From positions 62,001-126,000 of the forward strand of contig JAUIKF010000007.1 of NCBI GenBank assembly GCA_030430575.1: a DNA stretch of 64,000 bases. Direction: 5' to 3'. A program made the translations under genes and the position numbers. This DNA comes from Bacteroidia bacterium. GTDB taxonomy: Bacteria > Bacteroidota > Bacteroidia > J057. Positions 35,484 through 44,238 of this stretch are shown here, in pieces. Every line of letters starts with the position of its first letter. The stretch's first letter is position 1. The notes under the pieces are model-generated. The model was not told the origin of the DNA. It saw only the letters and a program-made list of their open reading frames with translations, and did no database searches.

Positions 35484-37592
35484 TCATTTCAGGATAATTT
35501 TGGTATTTATCGTTCTGCCTCCGTTGTCCTGAAGGTTAAGCAGGTAGATACCTGTAGGGAGAGCCGTTAAGTCCCAATTCGTTTGCATCTCCCCATTAGC
35601 GTCCAGTTGGAGTTTGTCGATATGATGCGTTTTGCCCAAAAGATCTACCAGGCATGCATGGACCAATTCCTCTGGTGCGTACCCTTGCAGGTGTAGTTTT
35701 AAATTCCTTCCCGTATTGGGGTTTGGATATGCTGACACCTGTGGGGTAGGGTGGAGGAATACCGCCACAGTCTGTGAGTAAGACACTGCCCCATCTAAAT
35801 CCGTTTGGCGGATGCGGTAATAATTCGTACCAAAATGGGGACGTTTGTCCAAGCTTTGGTAGTCGACAGGACTATCTGAAGTGCCTGTTCCAGGAATATC
35901 AGCCAAAGCGCTGAAACTTGTCCCGTCAAGTGAACGCTCGACAGTGAAATAGTCGTTGTTCATTTCTTGGGCCGTTGTCCATTTAAGTTCTACGCCTTTA
36001 TCAACCGGTGCAGCTGTGAATTGGAGAAACTCCACGGGAAAAACGGACTGGGCTAGGGGTATGATACAATATCCAGATATCACAGGTACCTCCCCTGCTG
36101 GGACATGTGGATCAAGATCTAAATCCAGGTTGCTATCAAATACCGTAGTCACATATCTTCTGATCAGCGCTTTGGAAGCACCGCCAATGGTCGAATAGAT
36201 ATCCAAATCATTGTCAACCAAAACTCCTTCTACCTTGATGTCCATGAGTCTAGAGCCCACACCACCCATATTGAAAGGAGAAGGAGCAAGGACAGCTCCA
36301 TAATTATTTTCTGAAAAGAGGCATATTACTTCATAATCTCCATTTGGAACTGGAACGTTAAATCCCATGAGGCCCTTGAGTTGGGTTTTGAAGAGTTGAT
36401 CTTCTGTGGTGAATTCAATGCCTTCGTAGAGGGTGTAATCGTCATTTTGATAGCCGTTTCGAGAATCAAAGATATCTTCTTGATAGATAACCCCATCAGC
36501 TGTTGTATAATCACTGCCGCCACAATTCACACAAACCCCTTTGTAATAATGTAAAATTGCTGGCGCAGAAACAGTGCCCGAACAAAGGCGTTCTTGACCG
36601 TCTTTGACAATATTGGAACTATCCCCTCTAGTAGCTGCGTAAATATAATTGAATCCGCCATCTGAGCGACTATTGGTAAGTGTGATCCCTACATCTACCA
36701 TCCCCGAAGGGCCGATATTGAGCAGGATTTCCCTAAATTCCACATACACATTGGCCTCAAAAGGATCTATGTCATAAGGTGATGGAGAATGGCCCCCATC
36801 ATGTAAATCCAGCGCCCCTTCCGCCACATACAGCATCACACTGTCAAATGGTGTCCCCGTAACACGGACTACATGGTTAGGCTCCAAGGTGAGGGCAGGC
36901 GTCGAAGGGACAGAAATGACACTTACGCTAGGCGCTGTAGGAGAATTACAATCACTGGTGACTGTGGCTTCTACCTTCCCATCACATCCAGGAATAGGGG
37001 TGAGCTGAGTGGTGAATTGAGTCCCATCAGCATACCTTACCACCACAGTAGCACCAGCCAACATGGCCCCACTCACTTGGCCTACATTGCCCAGGCCATC
37101 ATAGTTTTTCAGGCTACTATGATCGATGTCAATCGAGAAAGAAAAGGTGTTAAAAGGCCCAAACATATCATCTGCAGGGTTCGATGTGTTAAATGATACC
37201 CAAAGGCTGTTGTATCCTTTTGAGGCTGGATCTTGGTTGTAATGAAAATTATTTTTCAATCCTGTAGCAGAAGCACCGCTATTAGCGGTGAATGATTTGA
37301 GCACCTTGTCACCTGCTGCGCCTAGTGGATCAAAATACAGATCTTGTAGTATACAGGTTGATAAGTCAATAGTAAACCGGTCAATATTGGCCGTCACCAG
37401 TCCTGAATAATTCGTGATGGTAAACGAGAAATCGTTATAGGTATCATGCCCAAGGGTACAATCATTCCCTACCTCCATATGCGCAGCGTATTGCTGGGCA
37501 TAAAGATGGGCTGGAGCAAAAAAGAAGGGTAGACAAAAGGCAAAAAAGACAAGCTGCGGAAAAGAGAAGTTTCTAGTAAAAGAGTGTGCCAT
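35484..37592 (-). CDS. Large T9SS-sorted secreted protein of unknown function
   Basis: The 702-residue product has a signal peptide of about 32 residues. It contains long beta-rich regions and a segment with conserved Cys (CVNCGG, about 355). A fibronectin-III-like stretch (about 525-600, VELKWTTAQEMNNDYFTVERS) comes next. The C-terminus is a T9SS type A sorting domain (about 620-702, SAYPNPNTGRNLKLHL). No catalytic motif was recognised. It is transcribed divergently from the exosortase-like gene across a 274-bp spacer. T9SS substrates usually end as lipid-linked or released surface proteins. It may be a matrix or adhesion protein. Confidence 0.75.
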   Translation of the reverse strand: MAHSFTRNFSFPQLVFFAFCLPFFFAPAHLYAQQYAAHMEVGNDCTLGHDTYNDFSFTITNYSGLVTANIDRFTIDLSTCILQDLYFDPLGAAGDKVLKSFTANSGASATGLKNNFHYNQDPASKGYNSLWVSFNTSNPADDMFGPFNTFSFSIDIDHSSLKNYDGLGNVGQVSGAMLAGATVVVRYADGTQFTTQLTPIPGCDGKVEATVTSDCNSPTAPSVSVISVPSTPALTLEPNHVVRVTGTPFDSVMLYVAEGALDLHDGGHSPSPYDIDPFEANVYVEFREILLNIGPSGMVDVGITLTNSRSDGGFNYIYAATRGDSSNIVKDGQERLCSGTVSAPAILHYYKGVCVNCGGSDYTTADGVIYQEDIFDSRNGYQNDDYTLYEGIEFTTEDQLFKTQLKGLMGFNVPVPNGDYEVICLFSENNYGAVLAPSPFNMGGVGSRLMDIKVEGVLVDNDLDIYSTIGGASKALIRRYVTTVFDSNLDLDLDPHVPAGEVPVISGYCIIPLAQSVFPVEFLQFTAAPVDKGVELKWTTAQEMNNDYFTVERSLDGTSFSALADIPGTGTSDSPVDYQSLDKRPHFGTNYYRIRQTDLDGAVSYSQTVAVFLHPTPQVSAYPNPNTGRNLKLHLQGYAPEELVHACLVDLLGKTHHIDKLQLDANGEMQTNWDLTALPTGIYLLNLQDNGGRTINTKIILK

Positions 37593-37866
37593 AAAAATCA
37601 GCGTAATGAAAAATTAGGATTAAATGGGAGCGTCGGATGTGATAATCCAAATCAAAAGCAATGCCATTAAGAAATAATTTTTGAAAATTGTATTTTGTTT
37701 CGTGAAAAAAATATGGTGAAAGGTATAAAATTGCAAGTTTCTGATAATTTTTGCCTAAAAAAGGAAGGTAAATTAAGGTTTACTTCCACAACCCACAAAT
37801 ATTTCCTGGCATAAAGGATGTCCTAATAAAGGACACTTTTGAAAAAAAGTTTGCTATTTGCTAATT

Positions 37867-38463
37867 ATGGTACAAGACGGTACACATAATCAGGATAAGT
37901 CGGTATCCAATTCTCAGGATAATTCCTTATCGGTAGATCAAAAGGCAAATGGAAAGAAACCATCACCTCTTAGGTTCTTACTCGTTTTTGGCGGATTGGT
38001 CATCGGATATTATGCGCTTTATGCCACTGATTTTTATTATCATTACCTCTATACCCCAATTGTAAAGCTGGACGCCTTTCTGGGAAGTAAAATCCTATGG
38101 CTATTGGGACAAAACACACATTCAGAAGGGATTTCCATTACCAATTCTCAATTTTCAGTGAGTGTAAGTATTGGGTGTGACGGGCTAGAAGCGATGGCCC
38201 TATTTGCCATAGCCATCGTGGCGTATCCCATGACCACACGCATTAAGTTGATAGGGTTAGGGTGGGGCTTGCTATTTTTGTGGGGCCTGAACCTACTGCG
38301 AATTATCACCCTCTTTCTTACGGGTGTTTATTGGCCATCCGCCTTTGACTTCATGCACCTGGAATTCTGGCAAGTTGTCTTTTTTCTATTGGCAATAGTC
38401 GCCTGGCTGAGGTGGGTGAAATGGGGGAAGCGGGAGACTGCTCGCCTTTCAGGCTCGCTGTGA
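37867..38463 (+). CDS. Stand-alone exosortase/archaeosortase-family transpeptidase
   Basis: This 198-residue integral membrane protein has four to five hydrophobic segments and the three signature residues: Cys in SIGCDGLEAM, Arg in GLNLLRII, and His in FDFMHLEFWQ. The family processes C-terminal sorting tails of secreted proteins. No PEP-CTERM-like substrate tail was found in the window, so the substrate is unknown. The start ATG at 37867 gives a polar N-terminus of about 30 residues; TTG at 37858 is possible. The last ten codons lie inside the composite repeat at 38434-38697, so the natural C-terminus may have been altered by its insertion. Confidence 0.85.
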   Translation: MVQDGTHNQDKSVSNSQDNSLSVDQKANGKKPSPLRFLLVFGGLVIGYYALYATDFYYHYLYTPIVKLDAFLGSKILWLLGQNTHSEGISITNSQFSVSVSIGCDGLEAMALFAIAIVAYPMTTRIKLIGLGWGLLFLWGLNLLRIITLFLTGVYWPSAFDFMHLEFWQVVFFLLAIVAWLRWVKWGKRETARLSGSL

Positions 38464-38697
38464 GATCGTTCGCTGTCGCTCACTGTCAGACGAGAGACCG
38501 CTCGGCTCGAAGACTCGCCTCTCTGTCAGACAAGAGACTCGAAGACTTGCCTTTAGCCCTTCGACAGAGCAAGTCTGACAGCGAGTCTTCGAGCGATCTC
38601 GTTGCGAAGGCCGTCTTCGGCCTGAGTGGTCTGACAGTGAGGCCATTAGGCCGAGCGATCTGACAGCGAAGGCGAGTCTTCGAGCCTGAGCGGTCTC
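38434..38697. repeat. 264-bp composite palindromic repeat with 10-bp ends
   Basis: Ends GAGACTGCTC (38434-38443) and GAGCGGTCTC (38688-38697) are inverted copies with one mismatch. The inside is a mosaic of CGAAGACTCGCC, GACAGAG(C/T) and GAGCGATCTC words and their complements. It overlaps the last codons of the exosortase and the stop codon of the minus-strand gene at 38696. A relative lies at 43826-43989. Confidence 0.85.
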
Positions 38698-39958
38698 AAG
38701 TCTTCCGTTTCTTCTTCCGTGCAGCAGGAAAAAGGATATTATTGAGAATCAGCCGATAACCCGGAGAGTTGGGATGGAGTGAGAGATCCGTAGGATCTTC
38801 CCCCACGACGTGGCGATAGTCTTCAGGATCATGCCCGCCGTAATAGGTCCACATGCCGCGACCCAAAATACCATGGATATACCTAGCCTCGTCATAAGCC
38901 TTCAATTCGCCCATAATAAGCACCCCAGGCTTCAAAAGAGATTTTTGGAAGCCAGTTGTCTGCCCATAAAAGCCTTTTACAGTGCTGGTGTGGTTCTGGC
39001 ACAACATCGTGGGTACTGGGTCCCATTTCGCAGAAAACTGGAATAAACTAAAATAATCAATAGATTCTGAGATTCGCCGTACGCGGCCTGTATTGGTATC
39101 TATATTGGAGAATTCGTAAATGCTTGGATTTGTGACCAGTCGGAAATCTTTAAAGGCAAGGGTATTGTCAAAGTTCAATTTGGTGTCAGGGTTACTATCC
39201 ATCGGATCTCCATCAAACATGTGTTCGCAGATGTCTACCCCATCAGCTGCTAGCGCAATATCATAGCTGTCTGTCGCAGAGCACATGGCAAATAGAAATC
39301 CCCCTCCAATGAGGTACTCTCTGATTTTTTTCGCGACTGCCAGTTTCATGTCACTCACCTTCGTAAACCCCAGCATCCGTGCATTGGCTTTTTGCTTTTT
39401 TACTTGGTCCCTGTACCATCCCGCATTGCGATAGCGAGCCCAGAACTTGCCAAATTGCCCTGTGAAATCTTCATGGTGTAAGTGCAGCCAGTCGTATTCA
39501 GCCAATTTTCCCTCCAATACTTCAGGGTCATATACGGTCTCATATGGAATCTCCGCATGGGTTAAAACCATCGTCACAGCATCGTCCCAAGGGTCAGCGC
39601 TTTTGGGAGAATACACCGCTACCTTGGGAGGGGTTTCCAGCTTGACAGCATCCATATTGACCGCATCAGATGTCACATAGGCCAAAATTTCAATGGATTT
39701 TGCATCCACAATCCGCTCATAGCTCACATTTCGAACTGACAATTCCTGTTCAAACATAGGAAGGTATTTGAACATGAAACTTCCTCCCCGATAATTCAAC
39801 AACCAATCTACTTCTATCTGGTATTCAAGTACCCAATAGGCAATGCCATAGGCTTTGAGGTGATCCTTCTGGCTATAATCCATCGGGATTAGAATATAGT
39901 CAGCCCGACACATCAAGGTCGAGAGACATATGGCGATAAGGAGGCTTATTTTTTTCAT
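38696..39958 (-). CDS. Secreted protein of the family labelled 'asparagine synthetase B' (copy 2)
   Basis: This 420-residue protein has a signal peptide (ending MCRAD). Relatives in Bacteroidota databases often carry the label asparagine synthetase B, yet no N-terminal Cys, PP-loop (SGGxDS) or glutaminase motif is present. Conserved features include LIPMDYSQKDHLKAYGIAYW, LHLHHEDFTG and GGFLFAMCSATDSYD. The last resembles the nucleophile-elbow region of class I amidotransferase-like folds. It overlaps the upstream paralogue by ATGA, a sign of translational coupling. The true function is unknown; a secreted, DUF4159/ThuA-like fold is my best guess. Confidence 0.75.
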   Translation of the reverse strand: MKKISLLIAICLSTLMCRADYILIPMDYSQKDHLKAYGIAYWVLEYQIEVDWLLNYRGGSFMFKYLPMFEQELSVRNVSYERIVDAKSIEILAYVTSDAVNMDAVKLETPPKVAVYSPKSADPWDDAVTMVLTHAEIPYETVYDPEVLEGKLAEYDWLHLHHEDFTGQFGKFWARYRNAGWYRDQVKKQKANARMLGFTKVSDMKLAVAKKIREYLIGGGFLFAMCSATDSYDIALAADGVDICEHMFDGDPMDSNPDTKLNFDNTLAFKDFRLVTNPSIYEFSNIDTNTGRVRRISESIDYFSLFQFSAKWDPVPTMLCQNHTSTVKGFYGQTTGFQKSLLKPGVLIMGELKAYDEARYIHGILGRGMWTYYGGHDPEDYRHVVGEDPTDLSLHPNSPGYRLILNNILFPAARKKKRKT

Positions 39959-41211
39959 GTTTTACGTTTCTTCTTCCGCGCAGCAGGAAAGAGTATATTA
40001 TTAAGAATCAGTCGATAACCAGGAGAATTAGGGTGAAGGGAAAGCTCTGTAGGGTCCTCGCCAACAAAATGGCGATAGTCCTCAGGGTCGTGGCCTCCAT
40101 AAAATGTCCACATGCCTTTGCCAAGAATACCGTGGATATAGCGCGCTTCATTATAGGCTTTGAGCTCACCCATAATGAGGACTTCTGGCTTCAGGAGGGC
40201 TTTTTTGAAAGAGGTTGTTTGCCCCATGAACCCTTTGACCGTGTTGGTGTGGTTCTGGCACAACATGGTTGGGACGGGGTCCCATTTCGCAGAAAACTCA
40301 AATAGCGAAAAATAATCTATATTTTCCATGACACGACGACCATAATTGGAGTCGATATTGGAGAATTCATAGACTGTAGGGGCACGTACCAACTTGAAAT
40401 CTTTGAAAGCCAGAGTTTTGGAATAATCAAGCTTTTTATCCGCATTGGGATCAGCTCCATCGCCGTCAAACATGCGATCGCAAATGTCTACTCCTTCGGC
40501 GGCTAAGGCGATGTCATAGGTGTCAGTAGCTGAGCACATGGCAAAGAGGAATCCGCCTTTGATGAGGTATTCCTTGATCTTTTTTGCCACAGCCAATTTC
40601 ATCATGCTGACCTTATCGTACCCATACAATTTGGCTGTTGCCTCTTGAGATTTTACCTCCTCCTGATACCAAGTCTGGTTTCGGTAAGATGCCCAAAACT
40701 TACCATATTGGCCCGTAAAGTCCTCGTGGTGGAGGTGTAGCCAGTCATATTCGCTCAATTTTCCATCCAATACCTCAGCGTCATAAACGACATCATAGGG
40801 AATCTCAGAGTAGGTCAGCGCAAGGGTCACAGCGTCATCCCATGGTTGTTTATTCTTAGGAGAATACACCGCGATCTTCGGTGGCGTTTCCAATTTGACC
40901 GCATCCATATTGACCGCATCTGAAGTAACGTAGGCGAGTATTTCTGTAGATTTACTCCCACTTATTTTTTCATAAGTAATATTGCGCACCTTCAATTCTT
41001 CTTCAAACATGGGGAGAGATTTAAACATAAAGCTGCCGCCCCTATAATTGAGTAGCCAATCAACTTCTATCTGGTACTCTAGCACCCAGTATGCGAGTCC
41101 ATAAGCCTTGAGATGCTCGCGTTGGGTGTAATCCATCGGAATCAGCAAGTACTGGGCTTGGGTACCCAGAGTCATCAAGCAAAGAGCGAGAATCAGGAGT
41201 AATCTTTTCAT
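39955..41211 (-). CDS. Secreted protein of the family labelled 'asparagine synthetase B' (copy 1)
   Basis: This 418-residue paralogue of the following gene is very similar along its whole length. It shares LIPMDYTQREHLKAYGLAYW, LHLHHEDFTGQYGKFW and GGFLFAMCSATDTYD. The start is the ATG at 41211-41209, in front of the signal peptide ending GTQAQ; the upstream in-frame codons come from AT-rich spacer. Its stop overlaps the start of copy 2 by ATGA, so the pair is translated together. As with copy 2, nothing supports asparagine synthesis. Two similar secreted copies in tandem may form a heteromer. Confidence 0.75.
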   Translation of the reverse strand: MKRLLLILALCLMTLGTQAQYLLIPMDYTQREHLKAYGLAYWVLEYQIEVDWLLNYRGGSFMFKSLPMFEEELKVRNITYEKISGSKSTEILAYVTSDAVNMDAVKLETPPKIAVYSPKNKQPWDDAVTLALTYSEIPYDVVYDAEVLDGKLSEYDWLHLHHEDFTGQYGKFWASYRNQTWYQEEVKSQEATAKLYGYDKVSMMKLAVAKKIKEYLIKGGFLFAMCSATDTYDIALAAEGVDICDRMFDGDGADPNADKKLDYSKTLAFKDFKLVRAPTVYEFSNIDSNYGRRVMENIDYFSLFEFSAKWDPVPTMLCQNHTNTVKGFMGQTTSFKKALLKPEVLIMGELKAYNEARYIHGILGKGMWTFYGGHDPEDYRHFVGEDPTELSLHPNSPGYRLILNNILFPAARKKKRKT

Positions 41212-41519
41212 AAATTTATGGGATTCTTTGGAGGGGAAAATTTTGAATGATGAATTTCGAATTTTGAATGATGGTTTTTTATAAAGAGCAAAGTCATTTG
41301 TCATAATTCATTAAAGACAATATTAACGAAAAAAGGTAGGTAAACGGTAAGTTTTTACAAGTAATCGAGACTAAGAAGATTATTGATTAGTAATTATTGA
41401 TGATTGATTTGGCACATGAGATTTAGGAAATGGGGCATCTCTGGATTACAAAAGAAGAGGCATTTCCTTTTTGAATCAATAATCATTCAATTTTATAATA
41501 AATAATTCCCCAAAAGGTT
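41212..41519. other. 308-bp divergent AT-rich intergenic region
   Basis: It lies between the divergent asparagine-synthetase-like pair and the ABC permease gene. It holds spacer words such as ttttgaatgatg (41240-41275) and ATTGATTAGTAATTATTGATG (41384-41404 region). No promoter box or hairpin strong enough to call was seen. Confidence 0.5.
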
Positions 41520-42782
41520 ATGCGAATATTTCAGTTTTTATTTGAAGGAATTCGATTTGCTATACATGCTATAGGGAGCAATAAATTGAGGACCTTCCTC
41601 ACCATGTTAGGGGTTGCCATTGGCATTTTATTGATTACAGGAGTTCTGTCAATGGTCAATTCCTTGGAATACTCCATTACCAAAAACCTATCTGCATTGG
41701 GCAATACAACCATGTTTGTCCATAACTGGCCATGGAAGGACGTAGGGGAGGATTGGTATAAATATTGGGGCAGGCCCAAAGTGAGCTATAAGGATTACAC
41801 CAAAGTCAGAAACGAGCTTGGTGATGTAGAAGCTGTGTATTATGAAGTCTCAAAGGGCGGGCAAACGGCCAAGTTTGAAGGTAAAGCGGTAAATTCGATT
41901 GTGGTCACTGGCTGTACGGAAGATATGGGAAAGATCAAAGTATACGACTTGGCAGAGGGGCGTAACTTCTCCCAAATTGAGTTTTTCCGCGGAGCCAATG
42001 TGTGCATGTTGGGCTATGAGGTTGCCAAAGGATTATTTGATGATAAACCTGCCGTAGGAAAATCCATTCGTGTAGGGGGAGATAAACTGAAGGTGATAGG
42101 GGTATATGCTAAACGGGGGATTTCATTGGGTGGGCCGAGTGAGGATGAAATAGTGTATGTACCTTATAAGATGGTCACTGGCATGTATAATATCAACCAG
42201 CGTTGGGGACTGGAAAAGATGCTGACGGTAAAAGCTATTTCTTCTGATAAGATAGATTATGTAGAAAGCGAATTGATCGGATTGATGCGTGCAAGTCGAG
42301 GACTTCGGCCTCAAGCGGAAGACAATTTCTCTATCAATAAGCAAGAAATGTTGATGAATATGTTGGATAGTGTGTTTGATAGCTTGAGAATGGGGGGAGG
42401 CTTCATCAGTATATTTGCGCTACTTGTGAGCCTTTTTACTATAGGACTGATCATGTATATATCTGTTCGTGAACGAACCAAAGAGATTGGTATCCAAAAG
42501 TCATTGGGCTCTACAAATGGCTTTATCCTCTATCAATTTGTCATAGAAGCATTAATAATCTGTTTGATAGGTGGTATGATCGGTCTTGGACTAGTTGCAG
42601 TAGGAGTTGGGATATTGCAAATTGTGATTAATAGCATGGAGTTACCATTTACCGTTTCTGTCACAACCTTTGATGTTGTAGTCAGCCTAGGCACTTCCTT
42701 AGTGATTGGTTTGCTGGCAGGGATTATCCCAGCGGGGATTGCGGCTTCAGTTGATCCAGTAATTGCGATCCGATTTAAGTAA
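41520..42782 (+). CDS. MacB/FtsX-family ABC transporter permease
   Basis: This 420-residue inner-membrane protein has a first membrane helix (about 20-42, TFLTMLGVAIGILLITGVLSMVN), a periplasmic MacB_PCD domain (about 55-275) and three C-terminal helices with the FtsX fold. The coupling-helix segment RTKEIGIQKSLGSTNGFILYQF is typical. It would export a lipoprotein, peptide or drug, or transmit force as in FtsX. No cognate ATPase or membrane-fusion protein gene is next to it, so those must lie elsewhere. It is the only gene on its transcript, or runs on into metF 82 bp later. Confidence 0.88.
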   Translation: MRIFQFLFEGIRFAIHAIGSNKLRTFLTMLGVAIGILLITGVLSMVNSLEYSITKNLSALGNTTMFVHNWPWKDVGEDWYKYWGRPKVSYKDYTKVRNELGDVEAVYYEVSKGGQTAKFEGKAVNSIVVTGCTEDMGKIKVYDLAEGRNFSQIEFFRGANVCMLGYEVAKGLFDDKPAVGKSIRVGGDKLKVIGVYAKRGISLGGPSEDEIVYVPYKMVTGMYNINQRWGLEKMLTVKAISSDKIDYVESELIGLMRASRGLRPQAEDNFSINKQEMLMNMLDSVFDSLRMGGGFISIFALLVSLFTIGLIMYISVRERTKEIGIQKSLGSTNGFILYQFVIEALIICLIGGMIGLGLVAVGVGILQIVINSMELPFTVSVTTFDVVVSLGTSLVIGLLAGIIPAGIAASVDPVIAIRFK

Positions 42783-42810
42783 ATTGAGTTGTTCCTTTGA
42801 TGGGTTTCCT

Positions 42811-42818
42811 TACCTTTG
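42811..42818 (+). promoter_or_regulatory. Candidate -7 box for metF
   Basis: TACCTTTG matches TAnnTTTG exactly; a TTG at 42789-42791 lies 19 bp before it, as expected for -33. The pair lies 47 bp before the metF ATG, just after the permease stop. This is the most complete promoter match in the window. Confidence 0.6.
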
Positions 42819-42864
42819 TGTTTCTCATTTTTTTATTCAGGAACGACCAATTTTTTTCTTTTTC

Positions 42865-43824
42865 ATGCACGTAGCAGATTACTTGCGTTCAGTCAAAAAT
42901 CCCACCGTCAGTGTGGAGATTATCCCGCCTAAACGCGGCGGAAACCTTGCCCAACTCGAAAAAGCGATTCAATCTATTGTCCCATTAAATCCTCCCTTCA
43001 TTGACGTGACAAGTCATGCTGCAGAGGTGATCTGGGAAGAACTGCCTGGCGGTACCTATCGCCGAAAGGTAAAGCGAAAGAGTCCAGGGACTTTTGGCCT
43101 CTGCGCAGCGATTAAGTACAAATATGAGATCGAACCTGTCCCCCATATCCTCTGTGGAGGGTTCACCAAAGAGGAAACGGAAGATGCCTTAATAGAACTG
43201 AACTACCTCGGGATCGAAAATATCCTCGCCATCCGTGGGGACAAGCAGAACCTCCGCCAATTGCCCAAAGACCGTACGGTCAATAAATATGCAGTAGACC
43301 TGGTCAAGCAGATTGTGGACATGAATCGAGGCCAGTACCTCGACGGAGACATGATGGATGTTTCCAAAACCAATTTCTGCATTGGCGTAGCCTATTATCC
43401 TGAAAAGCATTTTTCCGCCCCCAACTTGCAGTTTGACCTGCAAGCCTTCAAAGAAAAAGTGGACGCAGGTGCCAAGTATGGCGTTTCCCAAATGTTTTTT
43501 AATACCCAGAAATACCTTGAATTTCGGAAAATGGTCAGGGACAATGGGATGGAAGTCCCTTTGGTGCCTGGAATGAAGATCATTACCTCTAAACGCCAAT
43601 TGACGCGTTTGCCTTCGATATTCCATATCGATATTCCCGAAGAACTCTGTGACCGCATGATGGCCACCAAGTCGCGGGCAGAAGAGATCCAAGTAGGCGT
43701 AGATTGGGCCTATAAGCAGTGCCTAGAACTCCTTGATGCAGGGATCCCTTACCTGCATTTCTACATCATGCAAAACACAAAGCCATTTGTGATGTTGATG
43801 GACAAGCTGAAGAAGAAGTTGTAG
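42865..43824 (+). CDS. metF: Methylenetetrahydrofolate reductase
   Basis: This 319-residue cytoplasmic flavoprotein reduces 5,10-methylene-THF to 5-methyl-THF, which feeds methionine synthesis. The TIM-barrel features are clear: VEIIPPKRGGN at the start, DVTSHAAEVIW, HILCGGFTKEET, NILAIRGDK and GVAYYPEKH. The C-terminal MFFNTQKYLEF and VPLVPGMKI match the family. The ATG at 42865 is chosen because upstream in-frame codons overlap the permease gene and the promoter. The gene is probably monocistronic and is followed by the composite repeat at 43826. Length is normal for the bacterial short form. Confidence 0.95.
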   Translation: MHVADYLRSVKNPTVSVEIIPPKRGGNLAQLEKAIQSIVPLNPPFIDVTSHAAEVIWEELPGGTYRRKVKRKSPGTFGLCAAIKYKYEIEPVPHILCGGFTKEETEDALIELNYLGIENILAIRGDKQNLRQLPKDRTVNKYAVDLVKQIVDMNRGQYLDGDMMDVSKTNFCIGVAYYPEKHFSAPNLQFDLQAFKEKVDAGAKYGVSQMFFNTQKYLEFRKMVRDNGMEVPLVPGMKIITSKRQLTRLPSIFHIDIPEELCDRMMATKSRAEEIQVGVDWAYKQCLELLDAGIPYLHFYIMQNTKPFVMLMDKLKKKL

Positions 43825-44238
43825 AGAGACCGCTCGCTTCGCTCGCTGCGAGAGGCGAGACCGTTCAGGCTTCGACAAGCTCAGCCCTCACTGCGAGACC
43901 GCTCAGCTCGAAGACTCGCCTCGCTGCGAGACTAAAGGCAAGTCATCTTGTTTCATGTCTCGCAGCGAGCCCGAAGGGCGAGCGGTCTCACCTCCCATGA
44001 AAGAATCTCCCCTTTAAACACTTGTTGTTTTATCCAACGAGTGGTATATTTATTTTTCCCTGGTTTTCCTGCCTTCCACTTGCCCCAGTTTGTTCTGATA
44101 AGATGATGTGATTCCCCCAAATTGGTGGATTTTTCACCAATTTTCCATTGAATGGTTACCATTGTATTTCTCCAGTCATAGATAACATATACAGCTATGA
44201 ATCTTCCCTAGCTTCATCTGTATCTAATCACCTCCACC
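43825..44238. other. 414-bp intergenic region before the LytTR gene
   Basis: The left part is the composite repeat (43826-43989). The right part (43990-44238) is unique sequence with no convincing gene; a 69-codon minus-strand frame (43953-44162) ends inside the repeat and has no recognisable protein features. It must contain the promoter of the eCIS regulator, but no exact TAnnTTTG box was seen. Confidence 0.6.
43826..43989. repeat. 164-bp composite palindromic repeat with perfect 12-bp ends
   Basis: Ends GAGACCGCTCGC (43826-43837) and GCGAGCGGTCTC (43978-43989) are perfect inverted copies. The interior consists of CTCGCTGCGAG, TTCGACAAGCTCAG and CGAAGACTCGCC words. It begins two bases after the metF stop and belongs to the same family as 38434-38697. 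Confidence 0.85.

Noticed and set aside
38412-38663. Frames on both strands inside the composite repeat
   Set aside because: They reflect the repeat words read in different frames; no start signal or protein motif.
38696-41211. Asparagine synthesis enzymes
   Set aside because: Signal peptides and lack of glutaminase and PP-loop motifs make this annotation untenable.
43953-44162. A 69-codon minus-strand frame upstream of the LytTR gene
   Set aside because: Its C-terminus comes from the composite repeat, and the rest matches nothing I recognise; it could be real but cannot be supported.
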